NCBI GenBank assembly: GCA_009617715.1 | Contig: VTFK01000217.1 | Coordinates: forward strand, 186,001 to 250,000 | DNA length: 64,000 nt | DNA from: Plectrocnemia conspersa | Lineage: Eukaryota; Arthropoda; Insecta; Trichoptera; Polycentropodidae | Direction of reading: 5' to 3' | Shown: piece after piece, positions 37,401 to 50,100 of the stretch | Layout of the letters: every line of letters starts with the position of its first letter | Position numbering within the stretch: position 1 is the stretch's first letter | Notes under the pieces: model-generated | What the model was told of the DNA's origin: nothing | Seen by the model: only the letters and a program-made list of their open reading frames with translations | Databases searched by the model: none | Translations under genes and position numbers: made by a program

Positions 37401-40119
37401 AAGCTAAAAATATAAATTTAGATACTCATTAATTAAATATGCAAAAAATATATAGCACGATTAAAACGATTTTTATTAAAAGTGGAAGAGTTTAAAATAC
37501 ATAAATATTACAAAACAAGACTATAAAATGTAATATAATAATCCGGTAAATTTATGTTTTCATGTAGCAATATTTGACGTAAGAAAAATAAAATAAAACC
37601 CCACAATCAATTGAATTATTAAAATAAACCCTTTGTGCTATACCAGAAACATAATATTATTGAGTGTTCTAAAAATACTAATTGGTTATCGCATGTTCAT
37701 TTTTTATATATAAATTCGCGTGATAGCAAAGTATTGATTCATATCAAATTAATTATTAAGAGATAATGAAACTAATTTTTTATTTATAATTTTTTTTCAT
37801 ATAACAATTAAATTATACTTGTAGGGATTAGTGATCCATAATAATTTTATTAAAAAACAGGAACATAGTTTGATTTAATTTAAATTACTTTTTTGCGTGC
37901 CATGAAAAATATTAAATTAAAGTATTTTTTACGCATATTAAATTCAAGCTTTTTAATAAATATTTGTATGAAACATTAATTCAAAATTTTTGTATGCGAT
38001 GGAAAATGTTATTTTTTGTACAATATCAGTAGCGATTAATATCGCATTCTGCATGGAAAGTCTGAAATTTCAATTTCCCGCTCGCTTTGAATATTTTATT
38101 TGCGCAATCAGATATCTATCGTTTGGTGAGTGTATTCATTTCGATATGAACATACATTTGTATATGCGTATAGATTTTTTTATGCAACGAAATTGAATAA
38201 AAAAATACTACTCGAGAAGCATTGAATTATTTTGTTGTTGTTTTATACAATTTGCGGAAGATTAAAATTTAGTTCGAGGAAAATTTCGCCCTTTTCCAAA
38301 ATTAAACCCACACTTTATAACTGAGTTTGTGTGTAATTTAGTAATCTCGTTTGTGTCCACTTAAAAACTGCTGACTCCGGAAGGAAATTATTCGGTTTAC
38401 ACCCCCGAGCCGAAAAATCAAATTGAAAACTTTTTTGCCAGCGGGATGAAAAGTTTATTTTAAAAAAAATCATATAAATTTTAAAACCTACAAAAACGAC
38501 TTAGAATCCAACCGTGAATAATGTATCTTTTCGCATTGTTTCCCTCGGCAAAACACACATACACGTGTTCAAGGATGAACAATGAAAAATTAGTAGCATA
38601 TTTTTTCACGTGTCCTTTTTTTGCAGCGCCAAAGAAAAAATGTAATGTCCCAGAAAGCTTGGATTTACGACACACTGAACAGATTCATGTTCTTGTGATT
38701 TTTCACGTCAACGTATACATATGTATAGTAAAAAATATATACACAATAAAAATCTTATTACGAAAAATTGTTTAACAGCGCGAACACGCCAACAAAGCAT
38801 TTTAATATTTTATATTCTAGAATTGTGCATAATATTACATAATTTGTGTGAAATATTAACTTTAAATGCGCTTGTAATAAAAACGCTAAAAAGGTCAATT
38901 TAAAAAAATAAAATAACAAATTGTCACACATTCTTTACTAAATGTTAATTAAAAAAATACATTATGCATATAAATTATATACATATTAATACTATCGAAT
39001 TATTTAACAGTGTTTTGTATTAAATCACGATTATAAATGTCATCGTATTTTGTTAAGCTATTAAAGGTATGCTATTTATATTATTATATAAGATAAAATT
39101 TTAGTTCAGCTTCATTCTTGTGAAACGAAGCGAAGTAGAAGCTATTGAAAAGTTTTCACGAAAAATAAATTCCTCTGAAACTTCTCGATGCAATGTTACT
39201 TTGTCAATTTAAACTTTGTCAATGCACTTTATTTCGCATAACTAAAATTAAAAAAAAAGAAAATGCGTCTAATTTTATCAACATTTTTTAATTGACTATG
39301 CAAAGTAAACTAGATAGTAAAAATATTTTTTGTGCGCCCTAAATAATACAAAAAATCATATTTCTGTAAAAATACGAGTTTAATGTGCAAAAAAATTAAG
39401 TACGACACTAACGACTACGTCGTTATAACGATCGTTGAAAACGGCTTGTAATTTGATATATAATAGCATCGAATCGTCATTAAAAATATGTATATTATGT
39501 TTATTGACATAATAAAGAATCTACATATTTAAATAACGTTATTATTTTTATAAATACAATTGATAATTTTATTATATACATTTTTATTAATATGAACAAT
39601 TTATATTTTTGTATTCTTTCCCTGCATTTTTACATTATTCACAACACAGTAGCGCGTGTAGGATTTTTAAAATGCAAGCAACACACACCTTTTGCATGTT
39701 TATTTTAATATACAGGGTGGTTAACAAGCTTTTTTTTATAAATTTAAAAATTAATTCGAAAAAAAATAAAAATGAACAGACTATTCGATGAGCGTTTAGA
39801 GGGAAGCCTTTATTTATTAGTTACCATTCGGTCGGAAAATTAAATGATATAGAAAAATCCAAGAATGATAAAATTCAATATTTATTTAAGGTATTGAAGA
39901 AAAAGTCTTATTTTTTTATAAATTTTGCAAGAAATCTGACAAATTTTATAATATACATGAATTATAGCTAGAATATTTTAATAAAGAATAAGGCTCTGAT
40001 TTATTGTATGAAAATTTGAGATAAAAAAATTACAGATAAAACAATAATAGGTATTCGGAAAATTCTTCAGTTTAAAATTTACAGTAATTGCCTATTTTGT
40101 GTGACAATAAAATAAGATT
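34500..40119. other. Gene-poor stretch with three GC-richer islands
   Basis: Islands lie at about 34640-34905, 35640-36170 and 38040-38650. The second is the most striking, with near-even composition and little decay; a plus-strand donor-like GG|GTAAGTCC occurs at about 36017 but no matching acceptor is convincing. Between them the DNA is extremely AT-rich (36.2-38.0 kb), including a (TA)9 microsatellite at about 36969-36986. No gene supported. Confidence 0.35.
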
Positions 40120-40751
40120 TATATGTTACAGTGAATGTGTATTACTAGTGAAAATATATTTTTAATAGAATTTCAATGAAATCATGTCAAAATACATTCT
40201 ACAAGGAAAAATTTCACTGACACGTACTTGTGAAATTATATGCTGCTCACTGAACTTTTATTTGATAGGCGTAAAACGTGTAAAAATGGCTAAGTAAGTG
40301 GTTTTTAACTGACAGCTTATTAAGTTTTGTACGCTACCAACGAATTTCGTTATAAAAAAAGCTGTAGAGAAACACATTACCTGCTAAAGTCAAAATTTTA
40401 TAAACGTACGTGCATCGGATCATCCGCACGGTTAATAAACACAGCATCAATGATGTTGCCCGGTGAAAATTGAAATAAATTGGAATGGATAGTGAAATGA
40501 AAATTTTTCTTCACTGAAGAACTGTAGCAGTTGTAAAACGAACATTTGCTGTTGATATCAAAGATATCCTAAACAATTTGGATTTGAAAAGAAAATGGAC
40601 GTTTTGCTATTGCCAAAATAAGAAAATATTTTTTAGTAAAAATATATATTTATCAGTGAAAATATATTGAAATATAAAATTACTGAAACAGCTTTATTCA
40701 TACTAAAAAAATATACCTTCATTGAAAAATATAGATTCACTGTAACATATA
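40120..40751. mobile_element. Nonautonomous TIR element (MITE-like), 632 bp
   Basis: The left end TATATGTTACAGTGAAT (40120-40136) is the exact reverse complement of the right end at 40735-40751, and weaker complementarity continues inward. The outermost TA on each side could be a TA target duplication, which would suggest the Tc1/mariner class. There is no coding capacity. Near the right end AGTGAAAATATAT-type motifs repeat and also occur just inside the left end, as subterminal repeats of such elements often do. Confidence 0.75.
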
Positions 40752-42191
40752 CAATGAAGAAATATATCGAACGTTATTTAAAATTTAAAATATTCAACTT
40801 TAATTAATCTAGATAAAGATATAATTTATCACATTCCAAAATTACGAATTTTTTGGGATATAAAAGATATTATTAGTAATATAAAAGCCTGTTAAAAAAA
40901 CTAGGAGGCTTAAAAATTTTATCTAAAAAATTTAGATATGATTTTTATTAAGACAAGTACTAGTACTGTAATAATAATAATTGATAATAATTGATTTTGT
41001 AAATATAAATATAATAAATAGCTATGTTAATATTCTTAAGTGGCAACTAAAATAATTTTAATTAATTAGAAAAATAAGTTTGTACCTTTAAATAATATAG
41101 AAAACTTTAATGAATTAAAATTGTTTACATATCGTAACAAAAAAATGCATTGTCTACGATTAAACCTATGTACCTTTATATTTTTTAATTCAATAAATAA
41201 GTTTCTATTTTAGTATATATTATATGTATATATTCTGACGAATAAAGTACAATCCTAGATATGTAGCTTATTGATTTTTTTTTCGAATATAATTTTTTTT
41301 AAATACATTCCTTTTTATTAGGTGAAAAATAATGTCAAGATAACACTAGTTTGAGTGAGTGATTTAGAAAACCATATGGTATAAGAATCACAATGTGTTT
41401 GGCGCACCCAGTACATACAACTGTCTTTACTCCACATTTCGCCAACAATAACGGAAGGAATCCCCGGAGAGGCAGCTTCTCCTTATATGCAGATGTCTCG
41501 AAATATTTTATTGCGGTTCTACACAAGTGAGCCAATGGCAAGCCGCAGTGATGGTAATAAAATCTTGTGTTTTAATATTATATACCTATATTTTACGGCT
41601 AGCCATTATAACAATGGGTCTTGCAGCGTCGGCGTCATAAACGTGCTCGCCGTCATAAATGCTTGGTGCCGTGAATCGAATTTATGCCGGATTATTGGTA
41701 CAAGATATTGAATAACGGTGACATCCCGCGGGATCGTAGTGGCCGTTATTATTAACGGGGCGTCTATGGCCTACGACTAACGACGGTCACGTAGAGGCGG
41801 CGTAGAGGCGTGTATTTGGCGTCTAGGGGCGACGTCATTAACGGCGTCGGTGTTTTTCTATAGTATAGATTTTTTGCAAGATACATTAATATAAAGAGAG
41901 GAAAACAGGGAGATTTTCTCTCTTAAAGAAGTAGTGTATATGAGTTTGAAAAGTGCTAAGTAGCACACATAAATTATCTAGTCATGAGCTAATTTTATGA
42001 ACAATGCGCTTTCATCGTCATGATAATAAATAATAATAATCTGAAGCAAAACATTATCTGAATCAATATATTCTTTACTAGATAAAGCTTTAAAATCTAA
42101 AAGTATGTATTGCTATTTTATGTATGCGATTAATCGATATTATAAAATAAATACATTTGCCGTGCCTTAGTAGTCTTTAAGTTATTTTGAA
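40752..42191. other. AT-rich stretch followed by a GC-rich island at about 41390-41870
   Basis: The island is the most GC-rich block of the right half. It holds paired GTCATAAA motifs (about 41634 and 41654) and a duplicated GTAGAGGCG (about 41791 and 41802). TCATAAA resembles posterior Hox/caudal-type binding sites. No convincing coding frame. Confidence 0.35.
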
Positions 42192-42690
42192 GAAGCAAGC
42201 TCCTGGAGGTTCAAGGCTGCATCAGATTGGACGACCGAAGTGAAAGCGGCTACTTTTTTTGGACTTATCTGTCAGAAAATGCCATACTGTGTGATTTTCT
42301 CGATATCGTTTGCCATCAGATTATTCCTACGATATCGGTGGGAACGTTTAGGCTAGAGAAACTTTCATTAAAAATCTCGAAATCCCTTTTGAAAGCAAGT
42401 GGAGATTTTCTCTAAACATAAACAACGTCTGCGATAAATCTTCCAAGATGCTGGGCTTTGTTATGAGTAACGCATTTCACTTTGACGATCCGTCAGTTAT
42501 TCGCATTCTCTATGACACTTTGGATGACACTATTCTTTAATCAGGATTTAAGATTTGAAATTAATGAATAATTAGATACTCTTACTTAATCGAAAAAGTT
42601 GAGAAAAGGTTCTTGAGATATCCTTATAATAAAATATTTGATAATTATCCGTTCTTGTATGCACCATTCTATGATTTTAGTACCGGCTCG
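42192..42690 (+). pseudogene. Non-LTR retrotransposon RT C-terminal remnant, same family as 11.5 kb
   Basis: Near 42267 one frame gives KCHTV, a stop, then FSRYRLPSDYSYDIGG. It later gives SSKMLGFVMSNAFHF and DPSVIRILYDTL, the conserved post-RT region of Jockey/CR1-type elements (SK.LGF..R....F.DP.....LY..L). After a frame change come IEKVEKRFLRY and FDNYPFLYAPFY. It aligns block by block with 11780-12180. Stops and shifts show it is inactive. Upstream RT motifs and the 3' tail are missing. Confidence 0.85.
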
Positions 42691-42849
42691 AGAGTTGTGA
42701 AAAAATTAAAAAAATCCATTTTTAATTGCACTTTATATTTTATTATACATGTTTATACAATATATATCATTTTTATTGCACATACACAGCAATATTAAAT
42801 TTAATATATTACAGAAACAGGAAACGAATAATGCTCTAATATATTTTTT

Positions 42850-43470
42850 CGCATATTGGAGCAGTTAACATATCCTTGACCACTTGGATCACATTACGAC
42901 AGATCATATTTCTGTAACGTTTCAAATATTTTTTCTGTCATCCCCTTACCTGGGGTATCATCAATATTTATGAAACCTAAAAATGTTCTTGTATTTCTAC
43001 ACATTTTCCTGCTCTATTTGAAAAAGGTAATATATTTACAAAACGCACTATTATTTACATTTGCTCAATATGTGAGAGATCTGGCGTGCAATCGATAATT
43101 GTAGAATAATATTTACTTGTTTTCAACTTTGTTACAATATTTTCTTTGATTGCAGTATTTCACATATTAATTATTTTATTTTTTAATTTTTTTTCAGAAT
43201 AATGTTGCTGAAGTTCATTATAAGTGATATTCCTTACGTGTTTTCTCATTAGGGGCCATACTCTGCTAACAGTTCAACTATTTTTAAAAATGACCGATAT
43301 CATTTTAATAAATAATACTTCTTTTAAATACGTTTCACCACTGTTTTATATTTTCGTTCGTCAGTTTTTGAAACGCACTGTCAATGGTTATACAACATTC
43401 AATTCCTTTTAAAAATTCTTTCCACGTACAGGCTATTAAGTGTTCCTCAGATGCTTCGTATGAGTTTATT
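42850..43470 (-). pseudogene. DUF4371 hAT-like transposase remnant (ZMYM1-type)
   Basis: On the minus strand the order of blocks is TWKEFLKGIECC...ID, then KTSKYYSTIIDCTPDLSHIE and VRFVNI, then GFINIDDTPGKGMTEKIFETL and GQGYVNCSNM. This follows the DUF4371 domain found in TTF-zinc-finger/ZMYM1-like proteins of hAT origin: K..KYYS.ILD.TPDISH.EQ, then TG.GL......L, then GQGYDNGSNM. At least four stops or frame changes interrupt it. The N-terminal zinc finger and the dimerisation region are not visible. It sits about 160 bp from the LINE remnant, so the region is a nest of insertions. Confidence 0.85.
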
Positions 43471-43500
43471 CTATACACTGTATATTCTTACAATAATTTA

Positions 43501-46500
43501 TTTCTTGCGTCTAAAATTAAAAAAAATTGCCACTCCAATCTGAGATAGTATAAGTTCTCGCAGAAAGTTCTATGTTGCAACGCATTTCTTCATTAATATT
43601 AATAATACTGAATGGTGCCGTCGACAACCGAACTATTCTCAAAGAATTCCAGTTTAGGCTTTCGGAACGATCGCGTCCTCTTTTGATCCGCCTGAGCCAA
43701 GATACTAGCCGACTCGCTTATGGCTGTCGTCATCCGAATTTTTAAAACACTGACTGATTAATGTCAGCGACAGTGAGCTGGTCCAGTTAGTATCATCTTA
43801 TTTTATTATTAAATGTTTTTTTTTCATTTTTACTATGAATTCTTTTGCTTCAAATTTTTAATCTTGCTCGTAATATATTTTTTAAATAATTTAATACTAC
43901 TTTGTATTGTTTTTTTACCAATAAGTTAACCTGTTTGGTCTCGATGGCTTAAATTAAATTTAAATATATATGTTAAATCAAACTAATAAATATTCCATTA
44001 TTTATTTAAATATAGTTTGAATTTTTTGACACATCGCTGTTTAAATTATGTCAATATAAGTCCATTTCATCATATTTGTATTACTTACTTATTGTTATTA
44101 AACATTTTTAATAATAAATATTTTTACATAATTCATGATTTATACTAATTTCACAATGAATTTGTGAAATGACGATAAATTAAAGTTTTACATTTGATAA
44201 TGGTTTTCCATTACCAAGTTGTTAATTTTTTTACTATTTTTTGTTAATGATCCATGAATTAATAAATTATGTTTTTTATTTATTTATTTTCCATGTCACT
44301 TAAAAAGGTCTAATGCATAATATTTAATTAAATAAAAAATAATATGTTGTATATATTTACTATAAATTATTTTAATTTAAATGCAAAAAATCAGGGTCAT
44401 ATTCAAGATAAATAATTTAATAGCTCTGAAAAGATAATTCTTTGCTACATTAAAATTTTAAAAACATACTATTATTTAATATACGTTTATTTAAAACATT
44501 TATTTGAATTAATAACGCCTCATTATAAATTATAATGCAAAATTTACATATACTGATCAAATTACAAATAATTATATTCACTTTAAACGTGCTTTGAAAT
44601 AATATTAGTTGATAATCGAGGCATGGTATTGCTATTAGATGATTTTATAATTTATTTATTTTTATTTTATGCAGAAGTGTATTTTATGTTTTTTATGACT
44701 ATTCATTACATATAAGAATTCAATATTTAATAAATGAAAATGCATTTATGCATACAATATTATTAAAACCTAAAATTATTGATTTAACTTTTCATTACAC
44801 GAATCTTTGTTTTAATAAACAGCTGATGTGTATTATATTTATACAATATCTGAGAATAGTCGTATTATCGCGGTTAAATATGAACGCTCTCTACTCTAAA
44901 TCACGAGATAAAACACGGAATATATTACGTACTTCGCGCTACATTGAAAGCTGCTGCATGAAAAATGGTTAAAAATTACGACGTTTTATAATATTGAATA
45001 TCCATAAAATACAGATATACACACACACATTACCATAACACTTTCTTACATTGTGTCTTAGACGCCGTACTTTGTCTTGGCGCATTTAGGTCATGAATAT
45101 GTTTTGCATGTCATTTGGTCGATCGCGAGAGAATAATGAACTCTTTCTTGTTCTTGTTTTTGTCGCTGGTCCAATGAAAGTATGTATTTTGCAACAAAAA
45201 AACGATAAACGCCTATTTGTTAGGACAAGCCGATGAGTTGATATTTTTTGGGTAAATATATTTTTTTCCACATTACATTATCAACATGTCGGCCCAGCGT
45301 TGATTAGGGTCTAGGGTACCCTGTTTGCCTTTTGAATTTCGATTTTCGCAAAATCACACGGTCACAATTTTTAAGCGAAGAGGCAAAATTTAAATATATT
45401 ATGTATATGTATATGTATAAATTTAAATTTATATTTGTATCCTCTTCATTTAATACATATATTTTTGACATTGAAAATAGAAATAGAATTTATTTTGTCA
45501 GTTAAATTTAGATTTTTTAGTTTTAAAAAAACTAATCATCGTGAAATTTTGCCATTTTTTATTTAACTGTAACTGCTATTTAAATATAATATTTTTGAAA
45601 CAATTTTTTTGTCACACTTTTTTTATATTACAAAAGAAACTATCAGCGCAAATATATATACAGCTGAAAATACCTTTATCCAGTGCAATAAATAATAATA
45701 AAAACGTCAATACCATAAAAAATGACTATAAAAACTGACGTTGGCCGTTTTCGGTTCATTGTGCCACTGAAATATGTTTTCAGAAAGCACACACACATAC
45801 ACATACACATATCGATGAGGAAATTTATTATACATATAGAATATTCTATATGCGAGAAATTTATAGTCGAACAACGAAAGTGTCTCGGCGGCGAATTTTT
45901 CATGCGAAATAATTCGCGTGCAGTTGAAAACTTTTACATTCTATATGTATGTATATATGGGGGTGATATATAGCATTCGCTTTCGGATTTAAAAAGGGGT
46001 ATAGGAGAAAAATGTCCGTTAGAGTCGAATCCGGTATAGTGAAGAGCTGGATCGCTTTCGTAGAGTAAATTTACAGTAAAGTTGTACGTCGTATCGAAAA
46101 GAGCTTGCGCGTAGGAAAAAGCTCCCGCATAGTTTTCGAGAGCTTTGAATATATAGCCTTTCGGAAAATGGCACATGTAAACAGAGTCGTGATTGAATTC
46201 TTTCTATACGTATTGGCGAACTTTGCTTCCAAGACGTATTTTAAATACAGCGTGGAATCGCGCAACCATATCGGGTGGTTCAGAATAACACGAAAAAATA
46301 ATGCTATGTAAATAATATTTTGTGATGTCTTTTATTTACATCGACAGGTTTATTTAAAACGTGTGTATTTTATTTTACAAACATGTATGTTTGTAATACA
46401 AAATAGTAAGAGCTTTACAATTTCTACTACATAAAATTGGATCTAAACAGTGCTTTTTTGTAAGAAAAAAAAAGTTGCCGGAACTTACATACTGTTACTC

Positions 46501-46621
46501 TTTTAATAAACATTGGTTCTTATTATAATTGTTATTTATTGTATTTAAGGCAAATGTTTATTGTAAATTACAAATTTTTGTCAAATTCTCATCCGACAAA
46601 TCTTGTTAACAGCTTTCCTTA
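43501..46621. other. Noncoding stretch with islands at about 45040-45330 and 45730-46290
   Basis: The first part (43560-43780) has higher GC and may be the 5' part of the hAT-like element. AT-rich DNA follows. A short CA-rich microsatellite is at 45790-45812. Small hairpins are at 44148-44170 and 46375-46396 (TTACAAACAT / ATGTTTGTAA). No gene supported. Confidence 0.3.
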
Positions 46622-47149
46622 CTGTTAGTATCTATGACCCAATTTCGTTCTCTGAATAACGACAGATCAAGGTACTTTAAAAGATCAAAAAGTCTAAGAG
46701 GTGGTCTGATAAGTTTATATCACAAAAGTTCTGATATTTTTAAGACTATAACCAGTCTCTTGGTGGGGTGACAATAAGATTTATCAGCAACATTTTTATT
46801 ATTATAATCATTAAAAAGTGATTCAGAAGTCATAAATATGGCTTCTTTTATTAACTCACCGTCTACAAACGGTTTTATCTTTTTGCTAAAAGATCATCAA
46901 TTTTAAAAGAGGTAATTGTTGATGTTTTTTTCATAATGAAAATGGCCTTATAAAAATGTTTTCCTGTTTATTGAAATTCAGTTTTAACTTACAAATTCTA
47001 ACTAAATTCTGAATTATGGGATAATTTATTTTATATAATATTATCCATGTAAATATTTTTGTACATAATATACAACGCTAGCGGCGGGCACTTTCAATAA
47101 CCCTTTGCGGGCACTCGGGTGCCCTCGGGCACCAGGTTGCCGATCCCTG
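46622..47149 (-). pseudogene. hAT transposon 5' end with transposase N-terminal remnant (GTF2IRD2/ZBED-like)
   Basis: The minus strand begins at 47149 with CAGGGATCGGCAACCTGGTG, the typical start of hAT (Charlie/ZBED-type) elements. About 210 bp inward ATG opens MKKTSTITSFKIDDLLAKR. After a frame break comes KPFVDGELIKEAIFM and SESLFNDY, the KPF.DGE.IKE block found in GTF2IRD2-like and related hAT-derived proteins. The frame then decays within 200 bp and the catalytic core and far terminal repeat were not found. The flank CTCTAAGG (47150-47157) is a candidate 8-bp target duplication with one side missing. Confidence 0.75.
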
Positions 47150-47183
47150 CTCTAAGGAATGGTATACAAATCCCTGCTCTAAG
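47144..47183. repeat. Short direct duplication at the hAT end
   Basis: TCCCTGCTCTAAG occurs at about 47144-47156 and again at about 47171-47183, spaced 27 bp. It spans the element tip and its flank, so it could be a duplicated end or the footprint of a second insertion. Confidence 0.6.
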
Positions 47184-50100
47184 TTTTACAGGATTTTTAT
47201 TTTTGAGAATGTATTCACGGATTCTACGAATATTTTATTAATATTTAGTTGTAGTCTGATTGACAAGTTTCAAATTTTTGCTACTCCAAATGTTAATCGA
47301 GTATAAACATATTGAGGGCCAATGTTTTTGATCAAGTACGCTAACTCATCTTCTTTGCTATCAAACAATTTTTTTTCGATTGACTTTTTTAATTTTGTAT
47401 AAAATGTACTACGGTCCTTTTATAAATATTTTTTGTGAAGTAAAACTCTACGAAAACGAATATAATGTACAGTAGCAAGACTTTTAAAAACTTGTATCGC
47501 TATTTTTATTTACTCATTTTCCAGTCCTGTTAGTCAAAATTTAAATCTGATAATTACTGAAGAGCATCACAACCCTAGTTTCAATAAAGATCTGTAAATT
47601 TGATTTTATTTTGTAAGCCATCATAAGTGCATATAGCATTTTTATTTTTTGTATGATCATGCATTGCTTTTTAAAAATGGTACGGCCAAAACTGTATGCA
47701 AACTAACTGACAATTTTTTAAATTGATTAATTATTATTTTTTCGTCACATTACAAGATTTGTTTTCAGGATGGATTTGGAAGAACTTATAACATATTAGA
47801 AAGATAACTATCATGCATTCTCAGATCGTGAGGGAGAGATTAAAATCGGTGGACTGCAACAGAATTTGCCCAAAGGCATAAGTATTCAAGACCACCTTTA
47901 ATTCGAATCGTCAAAAAATAATACTAATTTGATTTGATTCAAACAAAAATATATGAAAGCTTAGACACGAATTCGTGGCTTATGTCGATGCACGCTTAGG
48001 GTACGCGATGCATCATGATGTGAAGGTATGTATCGGCGAATAATCAAGTTTTGCCTTTCACCTCTTTCTCCTCCATCGTGGCATCCGAGAGATGAAGAAG
48101 AGAGGTCGGACAGGTACGCGGTGAGATGACATCTTATATAAATCATAAAACTGGCACGGTCAAATGAGCGTGTTATGTCTGTATAATATAATACCACGAA
48201 GGCCGTCACCTTTTCCCATTCTTTCTTTTGTGTGACGGTGGCGTAATGAAATTTCGTGAAGGTAGTACTTACCCACCGACGCGTTATTGGCATTATAAAA
48301 TAGCGTGGGCTTTTTTATTACGAAAATACATTTTATCAACTGACGAATTTAGAACGTCAAAAGTTAACCAAAATAAAAATTTGATGTGTTGACGTTATGT
48401 TGGTAAAGAAACATGAGTATTTTTACATATTTAAGATTTCTGAATTTGTGCTTATAATAGCTCTTTAGCAACGACATACATGCGGCAATTAAGAACTCGG
48501 AATTTTAATTATATACTGATGAAACTGTATTAGAGTATTCGCACAAATCAAATTCACTCTCTTTACAAAAAGACCTGAAGTCAATTAAAATAATTAAATA
48601 TAATAATAAACTTGCAGATTAATTATGGCACACTTGAAAGTATACTGAAATCAATCAAAGTTTTATTGTGTAGTATATCTTCTGAGTCGTTTAATTAATG
48701 ATATTATAAAATAACATGGCCAAAAATGAAAGTCGTATTATTTTTCATTGTTTTTTTTTCATAAATATTAAAGGTTATCGATGTAACCTTTGTCTAAATT
48801 ACAAAATTTTATAGATGTGCACACAGAACTTTCTGAAGTAATATGAATGACCCAGCGCATTTAACACGGTATTAAAATATCAAGTTGTTTAGTTTCGCTT
48901 TGTGCCAAAACAATAAAAAGCTTTGTTAAACAATAAATTATATAGCTATACGAAGAATAATAATAAAATAACACACATCAGCAATTAGTCACGATGAGTA
49001 TGAACATTCTTCCTTGTGCGGCACCAGACAAGATCCTTTCACTTTTATCCATATTGTATGAACACTATATATGTATACATCTACATTAGTAGAGAATGAA
49101 GTGCGAATCATCGGCTCATGCATAATGGATGAGGTTTTGAGCGCTTGGAATTAATTTATTGTGATCGAACACTCTAACGAACACTAAAATTGTAGTGAAT
49201 TCCATAAATTAATTTTGAAGCAATGCAGATGAAACACAGCTTTTAAAATTTTAATCAAGATTACAGGTTTGATGCTGACAATATAATAGCTTGTAACGGT
49301 ACAGAGTTATGACGTAATTTTTAATTTAAAATAAAAGTATTTTTATTTTAATTTTAATGAACTGCTTTTTACTGTATGTATGTATATAAATATAACAAAA
49401 ATCATTATCATCGATTGCATCTAATCACTAAATGGGTCGTAATAAATTTATACTTTATACTATGTTAGACTAAATCACGCGGTGATGTTGCATATCTAGC
49501 TACCTGTATTTGCTGTGTATTTTTTTAATATCACATTGAGAGCTTTTCCTTTGTGAGCTTTATCAATGTATTATTCGGCTCGGAACATTATACACGACGT
49601 ATATTTAATAAAGAATCCAATACCTCTCTATACTACGCGTGCGAAAGGTGGAAAAGAAGAAGTGAAACATCTCGAACTCCTCTCTAAATAAACAAGCTTT
49701 TTAAAACCGGGGTCGTCTCTCTCTCTCAAAGGATGAAAATATTATGAGTTTTCCCATCCTTTGTATGCAAAGTCGGCCAAAGTAGCCGCTTTGTAAACGG
49801 ACCCGAGTCCACTTTTCGTTTTAATCCCCGGCGTTATGGTGCGATTAATATTTTAATTAGCTTTTCGCGTTCCTATTCATCGTATTATTTATTTAACGAA
49901 TTAATTTTTTTAATGAATTAAACAACTTTTTTGCGGTCTTTCAGTGCTTTCAATCGTGCGTTATTCACCTTTTTCGATACGTTCGGTGGCAAGTAGAGTG
50001 TGTACGGCGAACGAAAGGCATTCAGGTTCAACACGTTGAGTGAAGCCCTTTGATGTCCAAGTGAATACCCCAGAGCTCTTATGAAATATTCACAATGCCT

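Noticed and set aside
39700..39735. TATACAGGGTGGTTAACAAG as a transposon end
   Set aside because: No matching second end or coding remnant nearby.
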